This document shows, one piece after another, positions 1 through 8,365 of a stretch of 64,000 bases of DNA. This DNA comes from Ferroacidibacillus organovorans (GTDB taxonomy: Bacteria; Bacillota; Bacilli; Alicyclobacillales; SLC66). The stretch covers positions 1 through 64,000 of the forward strand of contig NZ_LSUQ01000003.1 of NCBI RefSeq assembly GCF_001642725.1. Reading direction: 5' to 3'. The position numbers were made by a program, and so were the translations under genes. The notes beneath the pieces are model-generated. The model worked only from the letters and a program-made list of their open reading frames with translations. It made no database searches and was not told the origin of the DNA. Position 1 is the first letter of the stretch, and each line of letters opens with the position of its first letter.

Positions 1-7
1 TTTTGGG

Positions 8-65
8 GTGGTCAACTTTTCAGTTGTCAAAGAACGCCCACGTGGTCAACTATTAAGTTATCAAA
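8..65 (+). promoter_or_regulatory. tandem operator-like dyads upstream of DHFR-like gene
   Basis: Two near-identical 24-bp direct repeats (8-31 and 42-65) start 34 bp apart. Each has a small dyad, CAAC-N6-GTTG in the first and CAAC-N6-GTTA in the second. The second ends five bases before the ATG at 70, so a bound protein would block transcription or translation. No Shine-Dalgarno is visible between repeat and start. The regulator is not in the window. Confidence 0.4.
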
Positions 66-69
66 CACA

Positions 70-639
70 ATGAGGAAACTCGTATTGTTCATGCATGTCT
101 CGCTTGACGGGTATGCGTCGGATTCGAACGGAGGATTGGATTGGATTCCGTACAACGAGGAATTCGAGAAATATGCCGAGGAGGTCGTAGCCCAAGTCGG
201 CTCTCCAGTTTACGGACGCACAACATATCGGTTAATGGAGAGCTATTGGCCCACGGTGCTGGACAATCCAAATGCGTCGAAGCACAGTATGGATCATGCC
301 AATTGGCTGCAGGATGTAAAGAAAATCGTCATTTCCGGCACGATGGACGATGCGGAATGGAATAATACGATGCTGATCAAGGACAATATCGCAAAGGAAA
401 TCAATGCACTCAAGGAACAGCCAGGCAAGAATCTCGTCATCTTTGGCAGCCCGGGGGCGGCGAAGACGCTGCTTCAGCTCGGCCTGATCGACGAATTCCT
501 TCTGACGATTTGTCCGGTCGTCTTGGGTGGCGGAAAATCGGTTTTTGACGGCGGCGGCGAGAAAATCAGGCTCAAATTGCTGTCCAGCCGGACGCTCAAG
601 GCAGGCGTTATCGCGGCCCGTTACGACTTGGTAAAGTAG
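70..639 (+). CDS. dihydrofolate reductase family (RibD C-terminal-like) protein
   Basis: A 189-aa protein of the RibD_C/DHFR-like fold family (YyaP/YwjB type). It opens with the typical RKLVLFMHVSLDGY strand-loop. A mid-protein YGRTTY segment and the C-terminal glycine-rich VVLGGGKSVF loop are where NADPH-type cofactors bind in the family. Length is normal. These proteins are probable reductases of unknown substrate and are not the essential folA enzyme. The start has no good ribosome binding site, and the frame stays open to the window edge, so an upstream start cannot be excluded. Two operator-like repeats precede it. Function beyond the fold is inferred. Confidence 0.85.
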   Translation: MRKLVLFMHVSLDGYASDSNGGLDWIPYNEEFEKYAEEVVAQVGSPVYGRTTYRLMESYWPTVLDNPNASKHSMDHANWLQDVKKIVISGTMDDAEWNNTMLIKDNIAKEINALKEQPGKNLVIFGSPGAAKTLLQLGLIDEFLLTICPVVLGGGKSVFDGGGEKIRLKLLSSRTLKAGVIAARYDLVK

Positions 640-853
640 TTGCACCGTTCAACCTGAACGGCCTCTCGCGATAAGGTAAGTCAAAATAGGCGAACAGACC
701 TCCTCAATAACCCGGGGTGAAACGTTCAGCATGCGGTCCATCGTTGAACTAACGGGCACGAAACTGCAAGAAGGTCCTTCTCTCGACTGGATAAAGTGGG
801 ATTATCCGATATTCCCATGGCGTCCAGGTAATCCCCCTGAATTGGAATCAGTA

Positions 854-1040
854 TCAATATCCCGGTTGCGGGTTGGGCAGTGAGAAGTCCGTCGAACTGA
901 AGCTGATCGGGTAACTGCCATCGAATTGAAGCTTCAGGTTTTTTAGCACCTGTGAGTCGCCGCTCGAGTCGGGGATGGTGAACTGCGACGAGTGCATCGT
1001 GTGCGACGAGTTCCCCGTGTACGTCATCGTTACTGGACGA
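854..1040 (-). pseudogene. C-terminal fragment of DUF4352-like protein (copy 1)
   Basis: Read on the minus strand, this stretch encodes a peptide ending LKNLKLQFDGSYPISFSS...FSLPNPQ before a TGA. It matches the C-terminus of the minus-strand fragment at 3546-3800 (LKNLKLKVDGSYPISFSS...FSQPNLQ). The two are therefore paralogous remnants of one extracytoplasmic beta-sandwich family. No start codon or N-terminal domain is present in frame. It lies downstream of the broken DUF4064 gene, so both probably belonged to one minus-strand cluster that has decayed. Confidence 0.6.
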
Positions 1041-1106
1041 TGGAGTGGGTGCCTTTGGCAGTGTCGCTCAGTCCATACGCGATGTCTCCGGCGGACTGGG
1101 CCAAGC

Positions 1107-1491
1107 TTACGCCGATACGCTTGGCGACGACGTTTTCGCTCCCTTGCGAAGGAGCCTCATCAGACCTGCGAGACCAGCAGGAGAGCGGGAAGCACACCGA
1201 ATAGGCTGATCGAGATGATGATTCCGATGCCGCTGATGAGCAGTAGCAACCCTCCAAGTTTCGCCTTGAACTTGACGACGATCGCGCCGACGATTGCGCC
1301 GACGATTGCGACGACGATTGCGACGACGATTGCGACGACGATTGCCATGGCCGCGAAAACGAACGCTGCGGCGCCGAGTCCGATACGGCCTTGTCGACTG
1401 CGCCGAACGCCAGTGCGAAAAACGTACCGCCGAAACCGAAAATACCGCCTATGAGTCCGAGTACAAATTCTGTCGTGCGGCTCAAAATCAT
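1107..1491 (-). pseudogene. frameshifted DUF4064 membrane protein
   Basis: The minus strand encodes a DUF4064-type membrane protein in three frames. MILSRTTEFVLGLIGGIFGF starts at 1491. Near 1390-1405 the frame changes to AAAFVFAAMAIVVAIVV...LGGLLLLISGIGIIISISLFG. Near 1165-1175 it changes again to a GLAGLMRLLRKG tail, ending at a TAA at 1107-1109. This is the normal order of DUF4064 (amphipathic start, glycine-rich helices, GGILxLIxG motif, basic tail). At least two frameshifts make it a pseudogene unless they are sequencing errors. The middle contains a 12-bp tandem repeat. Confidence 0.7.
1284..1343. repeat. five tandem 12-bp units
   Basis: Five consecutive copies of gcg(c/a)cgacgatt. On the minus strand they encode an AIV(V/G) tetrapeptide repeat inside a membrane helix of the broken DUF4064 gene. 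Slippage here could have lengthened the helix. Confidence 0.8.
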
Positions 1492-1617
1492 GACCCCAAT
1501 CCTTTTTTTGTTTCGAAGCCACCGGAAAAACGCTGTGGCGTACGGCAACCTCGCGAGAGGCAGAATGCGATGACCGTCGAAGGTCGGCGTCAGGCGGATG
1601 TTCAGCGCAGAGACGCA

Positions 1618-1740
1618 TTAGTCCCTGTCCGTGCCAGAACAACTGGGGCAGGTGACCTTCTTGTCCCCGCCGCGTTTGTGGCATTCGTGTCCGCTCACCT
1701 CGCAAAACCAGTACCACCCCGATGTGGTGAAACTAAATCT
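1618..1740 (-). pseudogene. small zinc-ribbon fragment
   Basis: The minus strand reads GWYWFCEVSGHECHKRGGDK followed by KVTCPSCSGTDRD and a TAA at 1618-1620. Cysteine spacing (a C..C/H pair, then CPSC) fits a small zinc ribbon. No start codon lies in frame, and the upstream end abuts dispersed repeat copy A, so it looks truncated. It sits just upstream of the DUF4064 remnant on the same strand. Confidence 0.45.
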
Positions 1741-1750
1741 CCCTGATGGA

Positions 1751-1846
1751 GGCTAGGTTTTTTGATGCCGAGATGCGCAGGTAGATTGATGTGGTCAGTC
1801 AACGTATAATTTAGGGGAAGGTGTTTCCAGTTCGCGAATGTATTGA
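1751..1846. repeat. dispersed repeat, copy A (right part)
   Basis: This stretch, beginning around ggttttttgatgccgag and running through gtcaacgtataattta, is nearly identical to 3930-4020 (copy B). Copy A lacks the left part of the element found in copies B and C. Function unknown. The copies lie at junctions between gene fragments. Confidence 0.75.
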
Positions 1847-1968
1847 CAGGCAGTAATCATCAAGAGTGATTTTTCTTTTGTACATAAAGCCACTCCACAA
1901 GTTGGAATGGAATTAAGTGTGGTGTGATGTCTTCCAATTAGATGTACAAGAAGGAGGATGCTTCATAA

Positions 1969-2601
1969 ATGAAGCGATATAAGCAATTTGCAGTAGCGGG
2001 AGTGGCATTGAGTACTGTCGGAGTTCTTGCGGGCTGTGGTACTGTTAACACTACAACGAGTGGAAGTACATCAACAAACACCATTAATCAGGCAGGAACA
2101 TGGAAAACCTACACGAATGATCGTTTTGGTTTCTCGGTTGAGTATCCATCTACTTGGAAGACGGGTCCTCGTTCGAATGATGGGGATGGGAGATACTTCA
2201 CTACCCCTTCCGGCATGGCTTCATTTCACAACGGTTATGGTTTAGGCGTAGCTAAATCAGATGTGATGCTTGTAGCTGTAGGGACTCCCAATGCGGTCAT
2301 GGGCAGCGGGAATGGATACAACTTCAAAAAGATGGTTGCCGCATTCAAGGGGAATATTCCCAATAAACGTAGACAACAAAGATTTATTTCGGAGAGCTAC
2401 ACTGTTGTTCCGAATAAATGGATAGTTGACACCTTAGTTACAAAGCTCGGATACGGTGGAATTCAGTACTCGGAGATGTATATAAGCCTTAACACAAACC
2501 AAACCATCACGATGATTTTCCCTGAAAGCAAATCTAATGTTTATCTACCAATCTGGAATTATGTATCAAAAAAATTCCGACCGGGTAACAAGTCCGGTTA
2601 A
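1969..2601 (+). CDS. secreted lipoprotein, PsbP-like C-terminal region
   Basis: A 210-aa protein with a lipoprotein signal: basic start MKRYK, hydrophobic core, then the lipobox LAGC with Cys at about residue 23. A Ser/Thr-rich linker (residues 25-42) follows. The rest starts with WKTYTNDRFGFSVEYPSTWK, the hallmark of PsbP/DUF1795-like domains, which bind proteins or ligands outside the membrane. An aaggagg ribosome binding site lies about 11 bases before the ATG. It appears intact, unlike its neighbours. No specific function can be assigned. Confidence 0.8.
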   Translation: MKRYKQFAVAGVALSTVGVLAGCGTVNTTTSGSTSTNTINQAGTWKTYTNDRFGFSVEYPSTWKTGPRSNDGDGRYFTTPSGMASFHNGYGLGVAKSDVMLVAVGTPNAVMGSGNGYNFKKMVAAFKGNIPNKRRQQRFISESYTVVPNKWIVDTLVTKLGYGGIQYSEMYISLNTNQTITMIFPESKSNVYLPIWNYVSKKFRPGNKSG

Positions 2602-2898
2602 TTCGACTTTGAATTCAAGCCCCCTTCCTCCGTTCGGGAGAACGGCTGTTTTCCACCTAGCACTCCCCTCTGAAACCTCAATAAACCAAATTTATCTCGG
2701 GCGGAAAATGAGATCGACGTTTATTCAGCGGGTGCATTAGCTGTATAACGGTGCCAGTGCATTGCATGATGATCCGGCGCATCGTTGTTGCCTTTTTGGC
2801 GCTCAAGGGCAGTAATCCTGAATTAGATCGGGTGTTTTGTTATAGCAGGAATTTTGAATAAAATGGAACCGGACCTCTGCGAGCTGGAGGAAGAATCA

Positions 2899-2961
2899 AT
2901 GGGTCAATACGATGCCTTTGCGAAGGAATACGACCAGGCCGTTAGCCATCGACGCCAGTAA
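2899..2961 (+). pseudogene. N-terminal remnant of a SAM methyltransferase
   Basis: A tiny frame encodes MGQYDAFAKEYDQAVSHRRQ and stops. The ATG follows a ggagga ribosome binding site. The YDxFAxxYDxAVSHR start is typical of class I SAM-dependent methyltransferases, whose Rossmann domain should follow but is absent. Either the gene was cut off here or a very short peptide survives. Confidence 0.45.
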
Positions 2962-3304
2962 TCATGGGTAAGAATTCAGTACTCTTACAGATCCTACGAT
3001 AATGATCGCTTATGGTATGGTGCCGGAATAGGGTGTTGCTGGCGCAAGAATTCATTCGCTTCGTCGGTCGGATTATGAATAATGAAGAGAATCTTGTGAG
3101 CCATGATGTGTTGCCAATTGTGATTCAAAGAACGCTTACGTCACTTTTTCAGGGAGACATCCAATGGGTTAGTTCATTTGAGGTACAAGACCCGTAATCT
3201 TTACTGATCAACGGACATAAGTGTTCAGTAACATGCTTTCTTTTTTATGGAGATATAATGAGAAATGTGATATTTCTTCAGTGACATCGATGGGAGTAGC
3301 AAGA

Positions 3305-3552
3305 ATGGATGTAACGATACGGAGAGCTACAAGGGATGAAGCCAGCACGTTGACTTCGATCGTATTAGCATCAAAAGCTGTTTGGGGCTATGATGAATCG
3401 TTTATGGAGAAGTGTCGTGAGGAACTTACGATAACCATTGGTTACACATACGGTCATGTGAAGTCTTTGTCGCTGTGCTCGATGAGCAAATTGCTGGATT
3501 CTACGGACTGACTGTAGAAGAGCCGAATGGGGTGGTGGTTTATCTCTATGTG
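3305..3552 (+). pseudogene. truncated, frameshifted GNAT acetyltransferase
   Basis: MDVTIRRATRDEASTLTSIV starts a GNAT N-terminal domain. Near 3460 the frame shifts by one. The next frame continues as VFVAVLDEQIAGFYGLTVEE then NGVVVYLYV, the beta-strand 2-4 region preceding the acetyl-CoA pyrophosphate loop. The R/Q-x-x-G-x-G/A motif is missing because the sequence runs into the unrelated fragment on the other strand. Frameshift plus truncation make it non-functional. Confidence 0.65.
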
Positions 3553-3800
3553 TCCTCCGACTGCAGGTTTGGCTGCGAGAAGTCCACGGAGCTGAAACTG
3601 ATCGGGTAGCTGCCGTCGACCTTAAGCTTCAGGTTCTTCAGCCCCGGCGGGATGCCAAAGTCGATGTAGCCGATCTCGGACACTCCCGGATTGAGCTGAT
3701 CGAGGCTGAAGCTCGAACCGCTGCTGTTCATGTCGATCGTCTCGGATGAGGAAGCGCTGTCCTCAACTGTGAGCGTATTTTGCGCTACAAACCGTTGCAC
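3546..3800 (-). pseudogene. C-terminal fragment of DUF4352-like protein (copy 2)
   Basis: This minus-strand frame carries a DUF4352-like C-terminal half: SFSLDQLNPGVSEIGYIDF then GIPPGLKNLKLKVDGSYPIS. The LNPG and 'F-x-I/V-P' spacing is typical of this secreted beta-sandwich. The first residues (MQRFVAQ) probably do not belong to the original gene, because no signal peptide or linker precedes the domain. The last 25 residues match copy 1 at 854-1040. It overlaps the broken GNAT gene on the other strand at a rearrangement junction. Confidence 0.6.
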
Positions 3801-3854
3801 TGTCGATCTACACTGAAAACTGACCGCATAACCTCCATGGAAAAATTAGGTTAT

Positions 3855-4030
3855 GTATACGATCGCTTAGCGAGCCACCTTTTGAATATCAATGTGATAA
3901 ACAAAGATGGTGCTAAAGATCAGGCGGGGGCTGGGTTTTTTGATGCCGAGGTGCGCAGGTAGATCGATGTGGTCAGTCAACGTATAATTTAAGGGAAGGT
4001 GTTCCCAGTTTACTATTGTATTAACGGTCA
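3855..4030. repeat. dispersed repeat, copy B (longest)
   Basis: The fullest copy. The left part (from tacgatcgcttagcgagcca through agatcaggc) is shared with copy C at 5389-5495. The right part (ttttttgatgccgaggtgcg through gtcaacgtataatttaaggg) is shared with copy A at 1751-1846. The plus strand is open as DRLASHLLNI..NKDGAKDQAG..FFDAEVRR then stop, and part of this is kept in the other copies, so it may derive from the end of a duplicated gene. No inverted-repeat ends or transposase are seen. Confidence 0.75.
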
Positions 4031-4131
4031 AGAATTCGTGATAGGTTTGCTGAATCATGCTTCCGTTTATGAACCGTTTTTTAAGCGAATCAGCATGCGA
4101 AGAGCGCTTGATCCACAAGGAGGTATGGGAC

Positions 4132-4569
4132 ATGAAAATCCATCGAATCGATCATGTGAGTGTAAACGTAAATGATCTTTCAGCAGCTAAAGCATTTTTT
4201 CTCGATTTGGGACTTGAAGTGCATGGGGAATGGGAAATGGAAGGAGAGTGGTTGGGTCGGGTAATTGGACTTACTGACGTTAAAACGGCATGTGTTGGAT
4301 TGCGAACGCCAGATGGTCAGGCATGGATAGAGCTAGTCAAATTTTACACGCCATCAGATGAACAAGATATTCAGATACCCTTTGCAAATACGCTGGGTAT
4401 CCGACATATTGCATTTGCTGTTGAAGATATTGAAGCCATTGTTGCCAAATTGAAAAAGAAGGGCACGGAAATCTTTAGTGAGATACAGCAATATGAAGAA
4501 AGTTATAAGTTATGCTACGTTCGTGGACCAGAGGGAATTATTTTGGAGTTGGCGGAGCAAATCAAATAA
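4132..4569 (+). CDS. VOC family (glyoxalase / methylmalonyl-CoA epimerase-like) protein
   Basis: A 145-aa protein with two babbb modules. The first starts at IHRIDHVSVNV and the second at IRHIAFAVEDI, where His/Glu metal ligands of the VOC superfamily fall. The last strand has GIILELAEQ with the closing Glu. The start at 4132 is preceded by aaggagg at a spacing of about 8 bases. A longer frame from 4057 lacks such a site. The family includes epimerases, glyoxalases and resistance proteins, and the substrate cannot be told. The gene stands alone and ends before a strong terminator. Confidence 0.8.
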   Translation: MKIHRIDHVSVNVNDLSAAKAFFLDLGLEVHGEWEMEGEWLGRVIGLTDVKTACVGLRTPDGQAWIELVKFYTPSDEQDIQIPFANTLGIRHIAFAVEDIEAIVAKLKKKGTEIFSEIQQYEESYKLCYVRGPEGIILELAEQIK

Positions 4570-4686
4570 AAAGATGATATGCTGACACACATAGAGAAAC
4601 ACTTTCGGTTGTCTCAATCACACTGTATATCCTTCAACTGGACGATTGCTGCGTTAGCGGGCAGATTAACGACATACGGAGAATAG

Positions 4687-4744
4687 AAAGAGCCCACAGC
4701 GACGTGGGGGGACTGGTCTGACCCCATGGCGCTGTGGGCTCTTT
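4687..4744. terminator. bidirectional intrinsic terminator
   Basis: A 15-bp inverted repeat (aaagagcccacagcg / cgctgtgggctcttt) with a loop of about 28 nt separates the VOC gene and the convergent 70-aa gene. A/T-rich flanks on both sides let it serve either strand. Confidence 0.8.
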
Positions 4745-4761
4745 GTATCGGTTGATTGCCC

Positions 4762-4974
4762 TTATTGAGCAATATGACCTAAGTGCATTTTTACAACTGC
4801 TATGCTGTTGGCATTTAGGATGTATTGGGCATCAGGTGCACTAAACTTGATGATGTTCTTTTGAATGTCGAATTGTACATTATCCCCTCCGTGAATCTCA
4901 AAGGTAGACCCACCAACAGTTATGATCAATTCTCCCCAACGTTTTAGTTCTTCTTGAAGAAAAGATACATCCAT
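4762..4974 (-). CDS. small conserved-looking hypothetical protein
   Basis: A 70-aa protein, not recognised. It has a ggaggc ribosome binding site about 8 bases before its ATG. An amphipathic N-terminus (MDVSFLQEELKRWGELIITV) is followed by a series of short predicted beta strands ending in VVKMHLGHIAQ. No signal peptide, membrane segment or cysteines. Its own terminator and good start support a real gene. Confidence 0.6.
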   Translation of the reverse strand: MDVSFLQEELKRWGELIITVGGSTFEIHGGDNVQFDIQKNIIKFSAPDAQYILNANSIAVVKMHLGHIAQ

Positions 4975-5058
4975 TTTGAAATCGCCTCCGTAAATCAGTA
5001 TGACCGACTAGGAATTTATCTATTCACAAGGGAATGCTGTAATCGTGTGTAAAGTATA

Positions 5059-5380
5059 TTGAGAATCGGTGTAGCTGAATTTATGGTTCCGTTCGCATTA
5101 GCTGCCGGCTTATCAGGAACGGTATCTCAAACTTCTTTAAGTAGTGATTCCTGGGATGTCCGAAATAGTCGCAGGCTGTACTCCCATAGGATTGGGCGGA
5201 TATCTCCCTGCCAATACGGTCCTCGTGATTTCCGTGATAATTACATTGATAGCCTTGTTTATTTTCGAATTTGTGAGAGGCAGATTCGCAGGGGTCAATC
5301 AATTCAAGAGTGCAATTCAAACATTGCTGGTGGGCGGCATTGCTGCTGCCGCTGCTTTTGCGGTACGGATACAAAAATAG
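5059..5380 (+). pseudogene. VIT1/CCC1 family transporter with internal deletion and frameshift
   Basis: The N-terminal part (GVAEFMVPFALAAGLSGTVS) and, one frame over after about 5140, MSEIVAGCTPIGLGGYL match the start of VIT1/CCC1 (DUF125) iron/manganese transporters. The reading then jumps straight to the family C-terminus: VISVIITLIALFIFEFVRGR, FKSAIQTLLVGGIAAAAAF. The middle, including the metal-binding cytoplasmic insertion and two or more helices, is missing. Full proteins are about 230 or more residues, and barely 100 remain here. Dispersed repeat copy C follows directly. Confidence 0.7.
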
Positions 5381-5388
5381 CTGATAAG

Positions 5389-5495
5389 ATTACGATCGCT
5401 TAGCGAGCCACCTTTTGAATATCGATGTGATAAACAAAAATGGAGCTAAAGATCAGGCAGGGCTGGTTTTTTGATGCCGGGGTGGTCAGACAATG
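5389..5495. repeat. dispersed repeat, copy C (left part)
   Basis: tacgatcgcttagcgagcca through gatcaggcaggg, then ttttttgatgccggggtggt, closely matches the left part of copy B (3855-3950). Similarity is lost after about 5495. It starts just after the broken VIT1/CCC1 gene. Confidence 0.75.
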
Positions 5496-5725
5496 GAAAT
5501 GCATGATCTTATGTCAAAAGCGAGCAGATAAACTTAAACGGATGGTATCATTCTATGCAGAGTGATTCATCGGAGGCTGTGAAATGAAACTTATGGGCAA
5601 TGAAATTTACAATTCATCATGTGCAAGAGCTGTTATGCGTTAAAATCATGATCAGACACAAGCTCAGTTGGTACAGGCAAAAAAACGTTTCAATCATAAA
5701 AAACGCATGCCTGAGGAGGATGTCG

Positions 5726-6097
5726 ATGGGTATTCATTTGAAACGAGTCTATGAAGCACCCGCTGAGGAGGATGGACAGAGGATTCTGGTGGACAGGCTT
5801 TGGCCGCGGGGACTGACGAAAGAGACTGCCCGAATCGATGTGTGGATGAAGGATGTCGCTCCGAGTCACGAACTACGGAAGTGGTTTCACCACGATTCAT
5901 CACGCTGGGAAGCGTTTGTCGAGCGATACTGCGTGGAACTGGTCGATCGTCCCGAGGCCGCCGCGTGCATCAAAACGTTGCGCGAGGCTGCTGCTGCAGG
6001 TGCTTTGACCCTGGTGTTTAGTGCAAAAGATGTAGACAGGAACAATGCGACGGTGCTTCGTGACGTGTTGCAACAAAATCGAGTCACGGATGATTAA
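5726..6097 (+). CDS. DUF488 family protein
   Basis: A 123-aa DUF488 protein. It has LKRVYEAP near the start, then the family signature RILVDRLWPRG, WMKDVAPSHELRKWFHH and a late LVFSAKDVDRNNATVL strand. The start at 5726 has gaggagg six bases upstream. The in-frame ATG at 5720 directly abuts that site and is less likely. DUF488 proteins are small soluble proteins often found near stress or nucleic-acid genes, with no agreed function. It is the first intact gene after the repeat-rich tract. Confidence 0.85.
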   Translation: MGIHLKRVYEAPAEEDGQRILVDRLWPRGLTKETARIDVWMKDVAPSHELRKWFHHDSSRWEAFVERYCVELVDRPEAAACIKTLREAAAAGALTLVFSAKDVDRNNATVLRDVLQQNRVTDD

Positions 6098-6357
6098 GAC
6101 CAGCACGGGGCTCTGTGAATAAAAGTGTCTGTTCACTCACGATCATGCAGGTTAAAGAGGGGCGACTCGTCCATCGCAGCGAGAATTCATCTTCCTTGCG
6201 AGGCCTTATTTTGACGGAATGGGACGTGGACTACGCAATGGGATCGGCGTATAATTGAAACAGATGGTTTTGTTTTTCTAATACAGTTTTGGACAGAAAC
6301 CTTGAATAAGGAAGCCGTGCTGACTCTTTTTCCAATCATTAGAGTATAAGGATGGTT

Positions 6358-7863
6358 ATGATGAACAACTCACAGAAGAAAACAGACGTCATCTTAATCG
6401 GTGCCGGAATCATGAGCGCGACGTTGGGATCACTGCTAAAAGAATTGGCGCCGGATTGGACCATCAAGGTGTTTGAGAAACTCGACGACGCGGGAGAAGA
6501 GAGCTCAAACGAATGGAACAACGCAGGTACTGGACACTCGGCATTGTGTGAACTCAATTATACCCCTGAAGATTCCGATGGATCGATCGATATAAGTAAA
6601 GCGATAAAAATTAATGAACAGTTTCAGCTTTCAAGACAGTTTTGGTCGCATCTTGTAAAATGCAATTTGATTCGTAACCCGCGTGACTTTATCAGACCCA
6701 TTCCTCATATGAGTTTGGTACAAACGGAGAGCGATGTAGCATTTTTGAAAAAACGGTTTGAGGCACTGTCTGGCAATCCGTTGTTTCAAGGGATGGAATT
6801 TTCCGATGACCCGGAGAAACTGAAGGATTGGATTCCGCTTATCATGGAAGGCCGTTCATCGAAAGAACCGATTGCGGCAACTAAAATGGACTCTGGAACG
6901 GATGTCAATTTCGGCGCTTTAACGCGCATGATGTTTGATCATTTGAAAGACAAGGGTGTAGAGATAAATTATAGGCATCGTGTTGACGACATAAAACGCA
7001 CTGACGACGGGTCGTGGGAAGTAAAGGTGAGTGATCTCGGCAGTGGTAAAAATGATTGCCATTCTGCAAAATTCATTTTTATCGGCGGCGGAGGAAGCAG
7101 CCTGCTTCTGCTTCAAAAAACGGGTATTCCAGAATCAAAACACATTGGGGGATTCCCGGTAAGTGGACTCTTTATGGTTTGTAATAACCCCAAAGTGGTG
7201 GCACGTCATCACGCGAAGGTATATGGCAAGGCCAAGGTTGGCGCTCCGCCAATGTCTGTTCCGCATCTTGACACAAGATACATCGACAATAAAGAGACAT
7301 TGCTGTTTGGACCGTTTGCCGGTTTCTCGCCAAAATTTTTAAAGACAGGATCGAATTTTGATCTGATCGACTCTGTAAAACCGAATAATGTCTTTACGAT
7401 GTTGGCGGCAGGTGTGAAAGAGAGGGCATTGACGAAATACCTGATTCAACAGGTAATGTTATCGCATGAACAGCGTATGGAATTGTTGCGCGAGTTTATC
7501 CCGACCGCCAAAAGCGAGGATTGGGACATCGCACAGTCGGGTACGCGCGTGCAAGTGATCAAAGATACGCAGACCAGCGGTAAAGGTACGCTTCAATTCG
7601 GCACAGAAGTGATTTGTGCCTCAGATGGATCGATCGCGGCGTTGCTCGGCGCTTCACCTGGCGCCTCTACGGCTGTTTACGTCATGCTTGAGGTATTAGA
7701 AAAGTGTTTCCCAGAGCAAATGAAAGCGTGGGAATCCAAAATAAAAGAAATGATTCCAACGTTTGGTGTTTCGCTTTTAGAGAATGTAGCGCTGTTTCAA
7801 GAAATACAAACGACAACCGCGCAGACGCTTGGTTTGAATGAAAAGAAGCCGGTCTTTAGTTAA
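6358..7863 (+). CDS. mqo: malate:quinone oxidoreductase
   Basis: About 500 aa, full length for Mqo, a peripheral membrane FAD enzyme that oxidises malate to oxaloacetate and passes electrons to the quinone pool. The FAD-binding Rossmann motif [15 protein letters not shown] is at the N-terminus. It is followed by the family-specific [20 protein letters not shown] and [20 protein letters not shown]. The C-terminus has the [12 protein letters not shown] flavin-contact segment. ATGs at 6352, 6358 and 6361 compete. The taagga site at 6347-6352 favours 6358 or 6361. The gene is monocistronic. Confidence 0.95.
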   Translation: MMNNSQKKTDVILIGAGIMSATLGSLLKELAPDWTIKVFEKLDDAGEESSNEWNNAGTGHSALCELNYTPEDSDGSIDISKAIKINEQFQLSRQFWSHLVKCNLIRNPRDFIRPIPHMSLVQTESDVAFLKKRFEALSGNPLFQGMEFSDDPEKLKDWIPLIMEGRSSKEPIAATKMDSGTDVNFGALTRMMFDHLKDKGVEINYRHRVDDIKRTDDGSWEVKVSDLGSGKNDCHSAKFIFIGGGGSSLLLLQKTGIPESKHIGGFPVSGLFMVCNNPKVVARHHAKVYGKAKVGAPPMSVPHLDTRYIDNKETLLFGPFAGFSPKFLKTGSNFDLIDSVKPNNVFTMLAAGVKERALTKYLIQQVMLSHEQRMELLREFIPTAKSEDWDIAQSGTRVQVIKDTQTSGKGTLQFGTEVICASDGSIAALLGASPGASTAVYVMLEVLEKCFPEQMKAWESKIKEMIPTFGVSLLENVALFQEIQTTTAQTLGLNEKKPVFS

Positions 7864-8083
7864 TTCACTCTGGGGCTTCCTTAGACTGAGGTGCTGCAAC
7901 CTTCGGTTCCTGCGTGGTTTTACACAATCTAAGAATTGCTGAACGGGCTCATCCGGCCAGAGGCGAAAATGACACTCTCAATGATGGTGAGACGACAGTC
8001 GCAATGAGCCCTAACATGGATTCTGTTACTCATGTGTTTGGTGATTGCCTCGCGGATGCCCGCGCAGGGCGTTCAATTAACGC

Positions 8084-8344
8084 TCACAGCTTCATCACGC
8101 GCAACCGCCAGTGTCCAGGCTCAACCTCTGCTACCGCCACGCGAAGTCCCAGACCTTCAAGGGCTGCAATGAGCGGGCCAGTCCGGTGTGGCACATAAAC
8201 TTCGCACAGTGTTCCGCGAGGGGACTCGTCGACCAGTTTTAGAATTTCGTGTCTTGGATGAAACCCCTTCCGAATCGCATCGCGGGCGTCAATCGTCAGG
8301 CGTGCATCCCCACGTTCGACCGTCAACAGATCCATCAGGTCCAT
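8084..8344 (-). CDS. DUF2249-like protein, last gene of putative FNR-controlled operon
   Basis: An 86-aa protein whose core (LTIDARDAIRKGFHPRHEIL, a glycine turn, then a GPLIAALEGLGLRV helix-strand) resembles the TusA/DUF2249 fold, more weakly than the first gene of this operon. There is no CPxP cysteine as in true TusA, so sulfur transfer is unlikely. The ATG follows a ggaggc site. It lies 21 bp after the 112-aa gene and is almost certainly cotranscribed. Function unknown. Confidence 0.65.
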   Translation of the reverse strand: MDLMDLLTVERGDARLTIDARDAIRKGFHPRHEILKLVDESPRGTLCEVYVPHRTGPLIAALEGLGLRVAVAEVEPGHWRLRVMKL

Positions 8345-8365
8345 GTTGATGCCTCCTTATTGGAA

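Noticed and set aside
731-883. Plus-strand 50-codon frame MRSIVELTGTKLQEGPSLDW and on.
   Set aside because: No ribosome binding site or family, and it overlaps the DUF4352-like remnant. Could be another gene scrap but not supportable.
1284-1343. Short tandem repeats as a possible CRISPR-like array.
   Set aside because: Units are 12 bp and contiguous without spacers, and they encode a membrane helix.
1030-1717. Two long minus-strand reading frames of 172 and 185 codons.
   Set aside because: Each carries only part of one DUF4064 protein and otherwise reads Ser- or Arg-rich nonsense through a 12-bp tandem repeat. They are one frameshifted gene.
3012-3197. Plus-strand 61-codon frame.
   Set aside because: No family, weak start, in a tract of gene fragments.
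5584-5760. Frame MKLMGNEIYNSSCARAVMR, stop, then NHDQTQAQLVQAKKRFNHKK continuing in the same frame into the DUF488 gene.
   Set aside because: The part after the stop looks protein-like but has no start codon, and the in-frame TAA breaks it. Possibly a small decayed gene; too little to call.
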